Below the pieces are notes generated by a model. That model worked only from the letters and a program-made list of their open reading frames with translations. It ran no database searches and was not told the origin of the DNA. From the NCBI RefSeq assembly GCF_000972845.2, contig NC_040011.1, positions 29,318,806 through 29,382,805 on the forward strand: a stretch of DNA of 64,000 nucleotides, given 5' to 3'. This document shows positions 24,795-39,489 of the stretch, one piece after another. The stretch comes from Larimichthys crocea (lineage: Eukaryota; Chordata; Actinopteri; Sciaenidae). Position 1 is the stretch's first letter, and each line of letters opens with the position of its first letter. Both the position numbers and the translations under genes were made by a program.

Positions 24795-24878
24795 GAGACG
24801 GCACTGAAACCACCACACTATGGCACACTCTGTGGCACAGGTACAGCTCGCTCCCACAGGATTAAAATCAATCTCTAG
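24795..24878 (+). CDS. pcdh11: alternative terminal coding exon of pcdh11 (27 residues plus stop)
   Basis: A pyrimidine-rich tract (TCTGTCTGTCTCTCTATATTTCAG) forms an acceptor ending at 24794. In phase 0, matching the exon 3 donor, the sequence reads ETALKPPHYGTLCGT, then GTARSHRIKINL, and stops at TAG 24876-24878. Spliced to exon 3 (...TTRQ/ETALKPP...) it gives a protein of 1043 residues. The peptide looks protein-like and begins exactly at the splice site. The end (I-N-L) fits a loose class II PDZ ligand, which is inference. The sequence resembles a protocadherin tail, but I cannot name the isoform with certainty. A GTACAG inside the exon (24840) could act as a donor but looks weaker than simple termination. 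Confidence 0.65.
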   Translation, partial: ETALKPPHYGTLCGTGTARSHRIKINL

Positions 24879-24889
24879 CTCCCACTACC

Positions 24890-24968
24890 TAAAGAGAGAA
24901 AAAGAGAGAAAAGAGAGAAAAAGAGAGAGAGGGCAGAGGGAGGAAAGAAGGAAGGCAAGAACTGAAGA
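24890..24968. repeat. purine-rich (GA/AAAGAG) low-complexity tract
   Basis: Repeated AAAGAGAG units starting 12 nt after the terminal-exon stop, within its presumed 3' UTR. Purine-rich tracts can serve as SR-protein splicing enhancers; that role here is inference. Confidence 0.8.
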
Positions 24969-26897
24969 GGTGAAACAAGTACTTTACTGTCTCTACAGCC
25001 TCAAACCCCACCTCTTCATACAATCGAGAGAAAAGATGAACTTGGAGGGGGGATAAAAAAAAATCTCAGAAAAAGAAAGACGCTTCATGTTGCCTGCCTG
25101 AATCTTGACAAAGCTCATCCTGTGAATCTGTTGGAAGTTTGAAATGCTTTATTGAGTCCTATGCTATTACTTACCTGTGTCAGTGAGGATGATACTGTAT
25201 GCCCTGAACCCTCCTCGAAAAATGTCCCAATCCAGCACCCACTCTGTAAAATAGGTGTCAAATACAGTCAGTAGATCTGTAAAGTATGTTTATATGTATG
25301 TATGTATATCTATCACAGAGTTGATGGTGTTTATATTTATTGATTCCATTTCTTTGCCTTGATTTCAAAACTGCCTGGTGGCTATTTTATTTTCTTACTT
25401 TCTGATTTTTGTATTATTTGTCGTTGCTCTATCTGGGCTTGCTCATGGAACTAATGACTTATAATGTATTTATGCTGCAAGGTCTACAACCTGTAGGCTT
25501 ACATTAGTATCGAGCCCACATCACAGTGTACCTTTTCTGTCAACTTTCGCCTCTTTCTATCCCACTTTTGATGCCACTGATAGCATTGTTAGTGAAGAGC
25601 GTGGCTAACGTTACAGAAATATGCATGGCCCCACAACACGACCATGTGTAGTGCTTTTCCACCGTGCTACTGATCGCCATGCTGTTATTACACTGGGAGG
25701 AATGGTAGGACAAGTTTAATACGTTGAGCTAAGCCACAATCACAGGGGACTAACTGCTGGGGTTATAATCAAAAGCTGTTTATGTAGGGCAGATTTGAAG
25801 AGCGCTAAGCCTAACCTTTTGTGTGTTGCTTCCAGTTCGGAAGTGATTTAACCTGAGATCCACATTAAAATGACTCCAGATGGTAAAGAGAAAAAAAAGA
25901 AAAAAAAAGAAAAAGAAAAATAATCCTCGGGCAGTCTTTAATATGAGTTTGTGGGCTTAAGCAAAAATGACTTGACTTTGTGCACTTATTTACGCTGACA
26001 AAAGAAAATTTCTGATGAGAAGAACATTGAACACCAAAATAAAAGGTAATCCAGGCTTCAGTTTAAAAACAGCAATAAGTTCACATTTGACAGAAAATCC
26101 ACTATGGTGCACTTACTACTTCTTAGGCATTTTGTCCAGAGCATCATTTTGCTTCTACTGTTTCTACACTTATAGAATCATTATTGGTACAGTATGTCCT
26201 GACTAGAATCATTTCTACAGTATACACCAGTAACTGGCTTGATGGGTTAGCAGCATTGTTGTTCAATAGTCCTGTTAATTGGTAAGCTAAAGACTGCTTT
26301 GATAGGTAAGGCCTAACAGGCACCTACAGTACATACATATAACCATAGAATTAGATTCATTAAAATAGACATAGTCTGTGTATTCAATTGGAAATGTACA
26401 GATGGACTGGACCAGAGGCTGTTTCCCTTCTTGTGACAGACTATAAATAGTTAAAGGAAATTATTGCACGGACCATAAGCCTTTTTGATTTAGGTCCAGT
26501 CTTCATATGTCATGGTTCTTCAGACTATGTCTGTTTTAAAGCTTTTAATTTTATGTGTGTTGCCTCTTTGTGAGGCAAGTTGTTATTATTGAAGGAGGTA
26601 TATTCATGTAATTATGGTATCAAATGTATTCACTACTGCGTAGGAGCCACAGTATGAATTATACATAGCATCCTAGCACTGTGTAATGATTAGATTTGCC
26701 TGATCTTTTGGTGGAAAGAAAAAAAAAACTCATACATGGGGAGAGCTTTTGTCCTTGTAAGGGAGACAGACAACCTCACTTTTATTCAATGTGAAGTACA
26801 ATATGCACCTTACATGATCTTTGTAATTGACTTTTATTTGCCAGTGTGGAGAAAACTGTAAATGTTTTGTTTATGTATGTGTGCGCTTCTGAAATTT

Positions 26898-26903
26898 ATT
26901 AAA
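26898..26903 (+). terminator. pcdh11: ATTAAA polyadenylation signal
   Basis: The second most common vertebrate signal, followed within 30 nt by CTTTTGCATTGTATTGC and TATTTTG. It would end the roughly 2-kb UTR of the terminal exon starting at 24795. Confidence 0.4.
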
Positions 26904-29900
26904 GTCTTTTGCATTGTATTGCATATTTTGACGACTCTTCTTATTCATTGTTTTTGAGCATTCAATATTAGTCTGCCACACCCAGTCAGCTCAGTTTTCT
27001 GCACACTATACTCTATCTGCTTCGTGATAACAGTAAGACTAAAATGAAGCAAAACACATGTTGTAGAATAGTCATTTCTTTTCTCATGTACAGTTTACCA
27101 GCAGGATTTAGTGCATGCCAGGCTGTGGCCTGTAGAAGTATGTGTGGCTCTGCTAGTTTGGACATCATTAATCGGCTCATTTTAGCTATAGAAAAACTGC
27201 CCATACCTCGTTTTTATTTTTTTAATTTTGCAACAATATACCACTTAACTAGGAGTGGGAAATAAGGAAATGGTTTCGATATACATCGCTCATTAGGAAC
27301 AGATTGCAGATAAAAAATTATGGAAATTTGGTGGGAGCGCATCCTTTGAAGTGCAAGACAGAAAACAGCATCACGGAATCTTTTTTTGGAACAACGCAAC
27401 TTGTTTTTTTGTTTTTTTTTCTCCTCCATGAGATCTGATAATGATGATTTGATAATGATAACCCTGCTATTATGATGTACAGTAGTGCACAAACACAGGG
27501 TTTTACACATCTGAGAGGAAGACTGATGCTACAGGGTACAATAACCACCGCTCTAACACTGTGTTAGGCAGTGTTTATGCGGATTTGATCCAAAAATACT
27601 GACTTGAAAGGCATAAAACAAAGCCAGAGTAGAGACAACAGAAAATGTTTAATTGCTTATCAAAGTTGCTTTATATTTTAAAACTGAGAAAGAGCTAATC
27701 AGTTCCCTCGGGTAATGTGTCCTCTGTGATTTGAGAAAATGGTGCACGCTCAAGTAGAACATTCTCATATAGAGAGTGCATAAATGTCAGCTTTCTATTA
27801 TTAGATAAATGTAAACCTGCTAAATGCCTCGGTCTTAGTTAAAGAAAAAAAAAAGACTTGGGTAGATCATAGGTAGTTGTATGTCTTTGAGCTAGATAAA
27901 TTATGATTAGATTTTTCGTGTTATGCATAATTAGTTAATGAAATGTTTTCAAATGAGCCATAAACAAAAGAAAAAACTCCAACAAAGCCACAGCATTAAT
28001 GAGTCTTAACATTTGTGCATGAAGATAGAGTAGGCGATAAATGGATTTTTCTCAGGCTTCAGAGTGCAAAGTCAAAGGTCAGAAAAAAGGGATGAGAGGA
28101 AAGGACGATTTAGTGAAAAGGAGTTTGTTTGGTTTTGGTTTCTAACAAAAAATGTCTTTGGTATGTCTTTGGGCCACTTTGCTGTCTCTCGCAGAAATGT
28201 GCAGTTGTTCTCAGCATGTGCTTGTGATTTTGGTCAGCTCACATTAAGTGTATTCCCGGTGATTTTTATCATCTATAAAATGTCTTATAAAGGTTGTCCC
28301 ATGGTTGTAGTACAGTATATCACGGAGGGAAGTGTTTCCAGAGATTCTTTGCTGACATATTGATTCATGATTTATAAGGATGCGGTATTCAATTTCATCT
28401 AACAGGCCAGCAAGCTGGCTATATGTTTGTAAGTTTGATTATATTTAATGCAATGATGTTTGCAGATGGAGCAACGTATACAGACCTACACATGGGAGTT
28501 TGCACAGACACACATGCTGCAATTCAGTGCTCTGTGGTAGTAAGGCTATCCATATGGTCTTCATTAATTATATGTTTTTTCTTTTTTTTCTCTCTATCTT
28601 TTTTTCTTCCTTTCTTTATTTCACCGTTCAAAGGATGGCTATAAGGCATCTTCCATAAAGCTTGTTATGTTATATGCAGCAGTTTCCTGTAATATAAACC
28701 TTCTAGATGCACTGCAATCAAGAGTACATGCTCACCCTCATTGTTGTCTCAGATGAGTCAGAAACCACATATAAAGGTTGTCATCCCGAAAAAAAAAAAA
28801 AGCACACAAGGCACATCCCAGTGACTTTCCACAACCTTGAGAATGCAATCAGTGCAATCAGTACCTCACCCATATTATCAATTCTTTTCCTCTGATAAAC
28901 GCAACATAAAACTGGAACATCTTTGTTGTTCATGTGGATAACATTGCAAAGGAGCTATCAAGATGATGAAACCCGTATTTCTCTTCACATTACATTGATT
29001 TTACCAGTCACTCATGTTTGCCACTGAGATCCCAGTCGTCCGCAGCAGACAGTATAGAATGACAATTCAAGATTACAGATTATTCGAAAATGAAGGATCG
29101 CTGCAGTTGCTGTCTCAGCTAAAACATAAAAAAAAAGATCAACATGCATTGAGTCATCTGAGCTGTACTATGGGTATTTTATGACATTTCTCTGAACTGA
29201 AAAAAAAAAAAATCAGCGATTGAAAGTTTGTATTGATTTGTTTCTCCTTTTCTACAAGTTGTGAATTCAGCAATAGCGAATGGTGAATTCAAGCACATTT
29301 GTACGTTTTTCGGTGGTGACATCAGATACACAAGAGACCTTTAAACATGGAACTTGTATTTTTTTGTGTTTGTGCTTCTTTTAGAAATCCTACCTCTCAT
29401 TTCAATGAAGTATGATGGATGCTTTATATTTATCATCTGATGTCTACGTGGAGGTGGAGGTCAATTAGCCAAGCAGCAAGCATGTACAGGGTATGATGTT
29501 AAGTTTTCCTGAAGCGATACCGACTGGCTGTCTAAGCAGGGACTATTTATGCATGTGTTGTGCAGTGGTGCAGGAAACAAGAAGATGCTGTCTTTCTGTT
29601 GCACTCCACTCAAAGCAACACTCCACACAATTGCTGCCAAATCTCTGCCAAACTGAATAATTCAATCATCCCCCATAGCTGCGGTGGTCTAGCTACCTTT
29701 GTGTGTGCAACAATCAAATCAGTGTGGAAGCCCGCCGAGTGGTTCTTTCTGAGACACTGAGTAGCTCTACAGCCCGGAGATTGTTTTCATTGAAAACAAT
29801 TCTGTTGATTAAACGAGGTGTGACTGTGGAGCGAGGATCTGAGGAACATCGATTGCTTGTACAATTGTTTGTTCCTTGTTAAAAGTGTGATCTAAAACAG

Positions 29901-32900
29901 TAGTTGCTGATAGTGTGCTAGGAGCATATGGTTTGCTGGATGCCTGCAAGACAGTTAGTCTGTCTCAACCCCAAAAATACCCCAAGTAGAGAAATCCACC
30001 ATGATCGCTCATGTAGGATTAATGATGCCCTCTCGGTTGATACCTACATACTCGTGAATTTGGCATGGCTTTGTCAGTGTTTGATTGTTTTATTCAATAT
30101 TTGTTACTCCACTTGTAACCGTAAGCTTTACAAGAATTATTTAGGAGACATGACTCTCTCCATTTCCCTCATCCCACCCTTCTTTGAAGTAATCACAAGG
30201 TTACAACCTCAGTTCTTGCCCATGTAGATTTAACAAGAGCCCTCCCCCTCCAAACATGAAAAATACAAAAAAGACAAGTCAAAGAGAAAGGCAACATTTA
30301 TTTATGATTTTACTGTCAGGTCACCAGTGGTGCATCTGCATTCTGTGGACATCTGCAACTAAGCTACAGCCACATACATGTTGTTTGTGTTGGATTTTGT
30401 CCCTCATTTTATTCTCTTTGAAGCTTTCCATGGAAAACCTGTCCAGCAATCTATCATGCTGTTGGGGCTAATAAATGCAGTTTTCAAACCTAGCCACGTC
30501 CCACTGTGGGTCATTGTTCAACACTGTGATGCTGTCAGTGTTCTGTAAAGCAGAGGCTCTTTTCTGAAGTGTAACCAGGCTCTACGACTAAATGAGTTCA
30601 GTTTCCAACACTCAGAAATGAATGCATTTGAACACTGTAGTGCTATACTAGATGTGCCAGCATGTTAACCATGTACCGTGTATTGTGTCATAAAAACCTC
30701 TTGAAAGTACTGTTTGAGCTCAAAAGAATTAACCAGTGTTAAGGACCATGTCACAAACAGATTCAGTCATTGCATGTCTGCAAGCTGAAGGTAGCCAGAC
30801 TGAAAGGCAACAGTTTAAGACAATGTCCAAGAAGGGCCATGTCTGTGTCCCCCGTAATCCTGGTAATCCTCATTCAGAATTCTTGATTTGCTTTTGTAAA
30901 AGAGATTTGGAGATGATAAGATGCTCATCCGCCTCCTTAGAATAGCTGATAATCTGGTTTGAACAGAGGACTCAGGGGGTATTTAGCCTGCCTTAACATT
31001 TGCCCAAGCAGATGGTGGTGACGGGGGAAGGCGCAACCCTAGCCTCCAGCCCCCTCCCTCTCTGCATGGTCCACTTCGGGGAAAAAAAAAAAAAAAAGAA
31101 CAGTGGGATGATAATCAATGTTGTTTATTTTGCTGCTTGACTCTTTAAGTACTTTCAGACAGATTATAGGCTTTTGCAGAGGATAATCGGGAAACCGCAG
31201 ACAATTGCCTTTTTCCTTCCTGACAGTATCCCCCCACAAATGCGTAAAGAAGGCGATTTAAAGTAGATGTCGACTCCTAATTCCTGATTATTCCCATTGC
31301 AAACCCTGTTAAAATTAACCGGACACTGCGCTAATCGCTGTGTTTTAAACACCCTCTGCTCTGATGCAGTGGACATAACATATCCAGCAGTGAGAACACA
31401 TCCCATGAGTGATATTGCCATAAGTACTTGTGTTTGATGTTTCCTGTTCCTCAATATGATGACACACACACCCGTGTGAACCCGGATATCTTCTCCAGGG
31501 TAATTGTAACACTTAAGGGCTGAACAGTGAGTGTGCTGACCTCTGCCGAATACAGACAGAGGCAAGCTCATTCTTTTCTATGTTGAAGATTAAGAAAGAA
31601 AAAAAAATTCAGTGTTTCAGTCGCACAAGGCATCAGGCGTGTTGGAAATCACAACAGATGCCAAGACAGCTCTTGTTTGCTGGAGTTTACTGCATTTTGG
31701 TTCTCTGTAAAAATTCCAAAGTGAACTATCTTTTTTTTTAAATAACTGTGATAATGCCATACATCTGATTGCATCCAGGCATATAAGCATGACTAGATAT
31801 AAGCCATTAAGTCCCTTACATTGGTTCCCTAAGTCCACCTCTCTAACCTTATGCCTCCGGCAATCTTCTCAGTTCGGACTGGACACCTGCAACAAAAGCA
31901 TTTCTCTAATGAGATCAGCCCATTAACTAATTAGAGCTTCCCATGACATAAGTAGGATGACTGTGGAAAGGTTTGCACATGCGGAAGCACTGTTTAAACA
32001 AAGCATTTGAAGGCTTTCCTTCTTTCTTTGTCTGTGCGGTTGTGTTCTATAACAGGATATTGTGCATAGCTGTCAGGCTCAATCTGGGGCATAAACACCT
32101 AAGACAAGCAGAGTCCCTGAATGCATCCCGTTCAAACATGTACACAGTGCAAAGTTAATCCACACATACACAATAACATGCTGATTTTCTTTCTGTGCTC
32201 TCATTTCATCCAGCGACAAGCAAAAGGGTTCAAAGTGAACACTCAAAAATTACTCTGCGACAACCATTTGAGGCAAATGTGAATATCTGATTTCATTCGA
32301 AGCAGTTTGTATGAGAGCCACGAACATTATACGTTATAATTGGAACTACATCCACAGCCTGATATCTTTGTGTCATACTTGCTGTGATTAATGCAGTAAT
32401 TTCGTTTTTTCATGTCATCACTGTTGTACTATTTAAGTGCTTCTTCATAATATAAATACACAGCATATCCTGGGCTTGAAATGTGTATGAAAACTGGTTG
32501 CTGGTTGCAAAGAGGTACTGTATGCATAGCACCATTAGCAGGGAATTATAGATGGTGAGCCACAAAAAGCTAATGCCAGTCAGCGGTAACACACATTTTA
32601 CAGCTCGTTCTAATAGCTTGTATCCTTACTTGTACCAGTGTTAGGACATCGTTGGCTCTTTGAGTCGAAACCACAACATTACCTTGCACGGCAAACAAAA
32701 ACAAACATCTCTAAGCCTTTAACAAAGTTTCAACCTAATCACTTCTCCCTATCCGAAGGTGCTCTGCTTTCTTTAATATCTTTACCTGAATAACAAGTCG
32801 CTTTTATACAGTAGGTACTAGTGTAAAATGAAGTTTTTGTGCCTGGCATCTTATCCCACAATAAAGTGAAAGGATAGCTAGAGCTTGAAACATGAAAGGA

Positions 32901-35900
32901 TAATAGAATCAGGGATATTTTGAAGAGTCTTCTTAAATAATGCGTGTGATATTCACTGATGGTCATAAAGAATTTATGTGCATGCAGTCTTCAAAAAGAG
33001 CAGCAACTCATTCCCAAGTTCAGTCAGATAGATTATTACATGTCATTTTGACAGTTTTTTTTGTAGCAGAGGTCTTTGTTGCTTGACTGGTTAGACAGTC
33101 ATTATGAAGTGATATGGCTTCACGTCATGCTGTTCCATGAATTTTGTGGGAAATATGTGATTTTCACAAACCCCTTGATACACCCTCTTTTATTATCATC
33201 CCTTTGGAATCATGTCTTGGTTGTAAAAGTAACTTTAAAAAAATAAATAAATAAAAATAACTGACTTAATTTACACACTCTCCTTATGGGGTACTGCAGT
33301 TTCTCCATTACCTTTTTACAAGAAAAACCAATGAGACAAGAATATCACCACTTTCATCATTTTGGTTTAAGGTCTTCTTTTGCACAAATCCAATCTGATG
33401 TGATTAAAGCAGTTCAGAGAATGAGTACACCTCACTACCATTTGCCCATAATGATCTAGTCTTCTTTTTTTGTACTTCTTTCTTACTACTTATTCATAAG
33501 AGCCCAAGTATACAGACTCTGGAATTTCTACTATGTTCTCTTGAAATCACTTTTTCCCTGCCTCTGTTTTGCTGTGATTGGGGTTACATTCTATCTTCGA
33601 GAAAATAGCCAAGCATCAAAGAGAATTGCACATGTATTACAGACAAATTCACTACATACATTACCTATGCTTCACACATATAGACAGGCAGTGCTTGTGA
33701 TGGAGCACATGTGTTCAAGCCCAGAGGTAATGGACAGCACTTCAGTGAATTGTGTCGACCTTATTGTATTGTGTGGATGATTGTGTTATGTTCCCTCAGA
33801 TAATGACTGTGCCCTACTTTGACTTTGAGGCAGTGACCTGAAATAAGGCACACAAGTGAAATCCGAGCCTGGATGAACCTGGAAGTGATTAAGGTCACCC
33901 AGACACACCACATTTGTTTGACCCCCTCCCTCGACTCACATCGACCAATGTCTGCAAATCCTTTGGGAGTCTTTTGTGGGATTCCTCCTCAATGCAAACA
34001 TTGGCCATTGATAACATGTTTGGAAAGAGTGTGAGGATGATTAAATACACCTGTGAGAACAGGCTGTGATTTTTTTCAGCAGCTTATTGTCCTGGGACGT
34101 GCAAGAAAACATGTTGTTCCTTCCTTACATGACATAAGGTCTTTAGAGTGCTGGTAGTTCAACTCTACAAATCATTTTTGTGTAAAGGTATATTCTTTCC
34201 CACACATTATTTTCTGGATACATCCAGCTCTCACAGATATGGGCCACGAGACTCATATTTTTACACTTCAGTTGGCCTGAAATCATGTAATCGATGAATG
34301 ATACACAGCATGCTGCTACTCATGTGTCCAATATCGCACTGTACTCTCTATGGGTGCTGACTGCACAAAGGGAGAGTCACTGAGGTCATAAATAGTTCAA
34401 TGGCGACTATCATTGGAAATGCACAGTAATGCAGTGCAATGCCAGTGAGTCATTGCAATAAGATGAGTAAAGAATTATGCATTGTCTCTTAGGGGATATG
34501 CAAATGCATTCAAGTGCTGAAGTATGCCTCACATATAGAGAAAATAAAACACCAAGTGAATGACACTGGGCATAACAGAAAAGATGATGCAACACTGAAT
34601 CCTGGTTTCGTATCAAATTAAACTCCATTTGGCTCCTTGATACATTATTTAACATGGTGACTGAAAAGGCTGAGTTTCCCAGTCCAGGTCTCATTGACAT
34701 GATGCATACATGCCTCAAGGCTTCAGGGGAAACATGGATAACATGAGATCATGTCTGCCACTTGAGGGTTGGATGTACTGAGTGGATCTCTGGCTTGTTT
34801 TTGTGCCTTGCCATTCTGCTGGGGATCAGTACACTCAGCTCCTCACCATAGCCATTACACTCAGATAAAAATTACTCTTCCTCTGGTGTGCATGTAAATC
34901 AGAGTAGGGGGGATATAATGAAATAATGAAGTGTGCCTCTGCTTTTTCCAAGAGACACCGTTGGGACTCACTATTTTTAGACACAACAAAGAGATTGCCA
35001 GGGGTGTCCATTCTCTTCCCTGGTTAAGTTGTGTTATCCACTTGTCAATATTCAACTACTTGTCTCAGGACATAGACACACACTGGGAAGAAATGGAGGC
35101 CAGTATCTCCCTCCAGACAATGACAATTAAGCCTCTGTGGGATTCACTGGATGAATGTGTCCAAGCCTGGTCATTCTTTCCATCATAATAGATGATGGAC
35201 ATCGTCAATGAGATCAAGAGAGTTGATTTTGAGTTATGTATAATACATATCCATTGGCCACATGCATGGTGGCCCTGTAAGATGACCCTTCCTGCCAGCA
35301 GGAAATGCTTTGTCACACAGACAAATGTGGCAGATGAATACTCAGCATGATCCTGGGGTATTTGTCATCTGGTGTTCTCTTTCTAATGGGTTTACTGCTG
35401 ATGATCCAGGTCAGAGAAGGACAAAGTGCTCAACACCAAAAGTTAAGAACAGATTCTTAAGAGGGATCACAAGACATACCCTACCCTCTAAACCATCTAG
35501 ATTTTATAGTCTAAATGTTAATCTTGTTCTCATTGCACCTTTGACCTTAACCTCTTACAAATCGTATCCCTTTTGTTCGTGCTGCTCTTTCTAAATCTCA
35601 CCAAGGTTGTTACTGTCCTTACCACAGGACATGCTATGTTGTCCCTAGTTTTATCACTGAAGACTGTTGAACTACGATTTATTCGTCTGGAACTGTGTAA
35701 GAGATGTATTCCCATAATTTATTGTAATACCATTATCTCCCATATTCTCGATGCAACATTTGACCTTGAAAACATGAATTTGCAGATGCAGCGAGACTGG
35801 ATCTTTGCAAAGTCAGATATTTTCTGGCATCCTTGGCAAGGAGGAGGGGGCAGTAATGCTGCCATGTTTGCCTTTTGGAGATAACACCTCAGAGGTCATT

Positions 35901-38900
35901 TGAATGACTTGGTGTAATGTGGGTCATATAGCCATATAGACTCAAAACACACTGAGCAACCAACTTCCTGAAATGTGAGATATTTCCTCTCTAGCATTTT
36001 TTTTAAAATTATTTTTAAATACGACTGTGGCTGGTTGCTTATGTATGTGTGCTCACTCTGTAGTCTATTTGCAGAGGCAGGGCCACACATATGGGGATGG
36101 GTGATAACACAAGAGCCAACCTGTATGCATCAGTTGAATGTTTAGTGTGAAAGTTAAAGCAATGTCTGTTTTCCTTGTATAAGATTTCTCATAAAAAAAA
36201 AATAAAAACAACTTTATGTCAGAGAAATGGAAACCCATAAATGTATCCTTAACGTTTAGGATAAAAATGCCTCCAAAACTAACTGTCCTTGACTACTTTA
36301 AAAGGAAAACATAAAAGGCAGCGCATGTCAAGACACACATTTCTCTGCAGTCAGTAAAAAAAATCCTGCCTCTTATCTATTTGATTTTGCACTTAGGGAT
36401 TTTTTTCTTCATCTTTTCTCTTCAAACATCAAGTACCAAAGTCATTTACATGTGCTAGGGGCAACCAGAGTTAAAACACAGACATACAACTTACTGCTGT
36501 CTAGAGGCAGTCTCTGAAGAAAAATAAGGAAGTTGTAAGGGGTGGTTAAAATAAGGAAGCAGAGGAAGGGTAAAATGAAAGGAAAGAAAAAAGGAAGGGA
36601 GGAGGAAGAGAATGAAGGAAATAGAGACAGTAGGAGGTGAGAGCAGTGAAACACACAGAGGGTAATTCAATTTGACTAAAACTCTCTGTCGCTTCATACA
36701 ACTGGGGGATTGGCCTAACCACCGAAATGAATTAAAATTCATGAACTATTGAAGAGTGAGCTGCCAGTAGAAAGTGGATAGCATGATACAGTTTTAAAGC
36801 AGGATATTATTTTTTTCTAATTACAAATAAATGAAGCTATTAGTTTACCTTAAATTAAAAAGCAGAAGGGTTCCCACAGAGATATCTGATCCCATGTGTA
36901 ACTCATTTAAGACTGATTTGGGCCCCTATTGAGCTGGCAGGCAAACTGAAATTAGGGTAGCAGAGCATCTCAACTGCATAGTATTGTCTAGCTCCTGCTG
37001 GCTTAGTGCCCTTTCTTGAGCCTGGAAACATCTGAAGTTTCTGTACTTGCAAACCATATCTGCAAGGTGCAATTAGGTAATAAAAAAAGCAAAGTTCTGG
37101 CATGCTAAATTTTCCCTACTCTAATTTGTAATCGTATACAGACTCATGAATGTCTACCCAGTGGAATCTGGCACAGGAAGAAAAATATTCAGTGCGTTGT
37201 TCGTGATGCTTCCCAAACCAGACGAATCAGAAGAAAATCCATTGTTTGACTTTCGTCCATCCACAATACAAATAACTAATTTATCAATTGTGCTTAAAGA
37301 GGCGAACAATGGGCAGAACAGAGAACATTGTGTAGCTGGGATAATCCCTTAGAAGATTTATCCTGACGTTGCCTTGAGGGGAATAGTGGGAGCAAGAAGC
37401 AGATCCTATTCCCTCCCTCTCAGTCTCTCTATCTCTCCGATACATAGTCCCTATCACAGCTCCTGATCAGCTCTGTTTAGTTATATTGCATTGTGTTCTT
37501 TGATATTCCAGTTAATCCGTCAAGTGAAAAGATTTAGCCCAAGATTACAGTGATTCAATGAACTTTTGATGATACACTACTCATGTCTGTAGCCCTAAGG
37601 CATTTTTGTGATGCACGTTATGTGCATTTGTATGTATGTGTCTGTTTTTTTTGTGTGTTCAGTAAGGCGGCTGTCTTCATCTCTCGTGTGGGCGACTTTG
37701 ACTGTTACAAGATAGCAGGAGCATTGCCATCGATGGTCTGACAGCCTCACAGCTTCCCTCAAGCTACTCAGGAGCTACTGTAGCTGTTTTGCATTCTACT
37801 GTAAAAGTGAATGAAAAAAAGAATGGACATTATCTGGTGGAGCTTGACTTTTCTGAATCCTTTCAGAAAATAAAGAAATGGGCCTGTTTAGATGTAATAG
37901 AGCCTTACCTGCAGGTTCAGGCCTGAACCAAATTGCAACCAAGTCACGAGTGGATTAGTTTTTCTCTGGTCTTGGTAGTAAACATGGTGACTTGATCTAT
38001 AGCTAAATTCCACCAAACAGACCACAGAAGTGTAATTTACTTTAGAACTGCCCAAGCCCATTTTACAAATTTACTATGCGTGTTTTAACCCAAGGTAAGC
38101 TGTGTTGCCTGGCAACAAAGCAAACAAGTCGGCATAGATTTGGATAACATCTGTTTTCAGTTCATGAATTCTATCGGTGGGTGCAATTACTTGAACCAAT
38201 CACATGCAAAAGCTTTTTTCAATCTGGCTCCTTGAGTGCTGTCACTAGTTATTACAGTGTGTGCTATTTAGCAAAAGTGCATTTGCAGTTTGAAGAGCAT
38301 CCCAAGATATTAGTGGCATCTAATTGCATTACCTGAAGGAGACTGATGGCGCCAGTTAAAACGGCTGGCCCTTGTTCAGGCTGTGTTGAAGGCAAGTGCT
38401 TCTTTACAGGTCATACGTCATGTTTCTGACTGGATTCTTTTGTCGACTAAGTGATTTTCTGACAGCTTTAAGCCTCCACTCGCCTCACCAAATACCCCGA
38501 TTCCCTAAGCAATCGTATGTCTTACCATTAATCCACTTTCATCCATGCGAAACTAAAACAATGACAGAATGATAATGGCAACTAATGCAGCCAAATTTTG
38601 ATTGCACAAGTCAGATTCGATCTCATTAACTTGTTCTGAATTGATTGATTCATTGATGCGCGTTTACCTAGCAGTAGTGTAAAATGTTGCAGTAGTGCAA
38701 TCCATATTCAAGCAGGCCAGCTGTGAGGCTCACCACAGCACTTGTCCATTTAAGCCCCAAAGAAACCAGATTCAATTCTTTTTTGTCTTCCCATCATCCG
38801 ATTGCTTTTAAATAACCAGTGATCAAATCTCCACATCTCTTTACTTAGCCATCACACTGCTAAAAAATTCTGCAAAATAGACAGAAATCGCCATATAGTT

Positions 38901-39459
38901 CCTCTTTGCCAAGGCGACAAAAATGCCACTTTAAAATGTACATTTTCCATAGGAATAAAAAAAAAATCATCTTATAGGTGGCTCAACATCATTTTCCAAA
39001 GGCCACAGGCAAATCTTGATGACTGAGAATACAATAAGGTGAAAACTGCCAAGCTGCCCTCACAGGATATGTCTCTAGCACCTTCTGTCTTCCACTTCTA
39101 GATTTAGTAGGGACTGGAGGGGTTTTTACCTCACAGTCCTCACGTAGTCCGGTGGGACTCTCATCTTGGGAATAGCATGCCAGTTTTATTGAGCAGGGAG
39201 TGGCAGTGGAGAGAGACGAGGGCCCTCAGAGATGCCTGGATGTTTTCCATATTAAACCGCAGAGAGGGAGGCTGATCTCACTGGTGAAATGACTTTCATT
39301 TTAGATATCAAGATGCCACTTAAAGTAGCATAATTATGGAAACTGTGACATATCTATCACTTGTGTTAGTCTGAGATTCTATACCACGTTTTACTCTTCA
39401 ACTCCCTCCTCTCTTCTCATTTCACTTCTACCCCACCTACACATTCCTGTCTTCCTCTT

Positions 39460-39489
39460 CCCCCCTCCCTCTTCCCCCCGTTCCCTCCC
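39460..39489 (-). promoter_or_regulatory. G-quadruplex motif on minus strand
   Basis: On the plus strand: C6-T-C3-TCTT-C6-GTT-C3-T-C3. This provides more than four G runs on the minus strand within a pyrimidine-rich tract from about 39400 to 39490. Confidence 0.45.

Larger units (their letters stand above)
24879..26925 (+). other. pcdh11: probable 3' UTR of the alternative terminal exon
   Basis: Follows the TAG at 24876. It begins with a GA-rich tract and contains AATAAA at 26039-26044. Near its proposed end, GAAATTTATTAAAGTCTTTTGC carries ATTAAA (26898-26903) followed by a T- and GT-rich stretch, a typical cleavage context. The end point is inferred; an earlier end near 26060 is possible. 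Confidence 0.4.

Noticed and set aside
31164..31571. 135-codon minus-strand frame, the longest away from exon 3
   Set aside because: No recognisable domain, the composition is ordinary for noncoding DNA, and there is no promoter or splice context.
36442..36742. Minus-strand Phe/Leu/Ser/Pro-rich frames
   Set aside because: They arise from a purine-rich AGGAAGG tract; there is no start context or homology.
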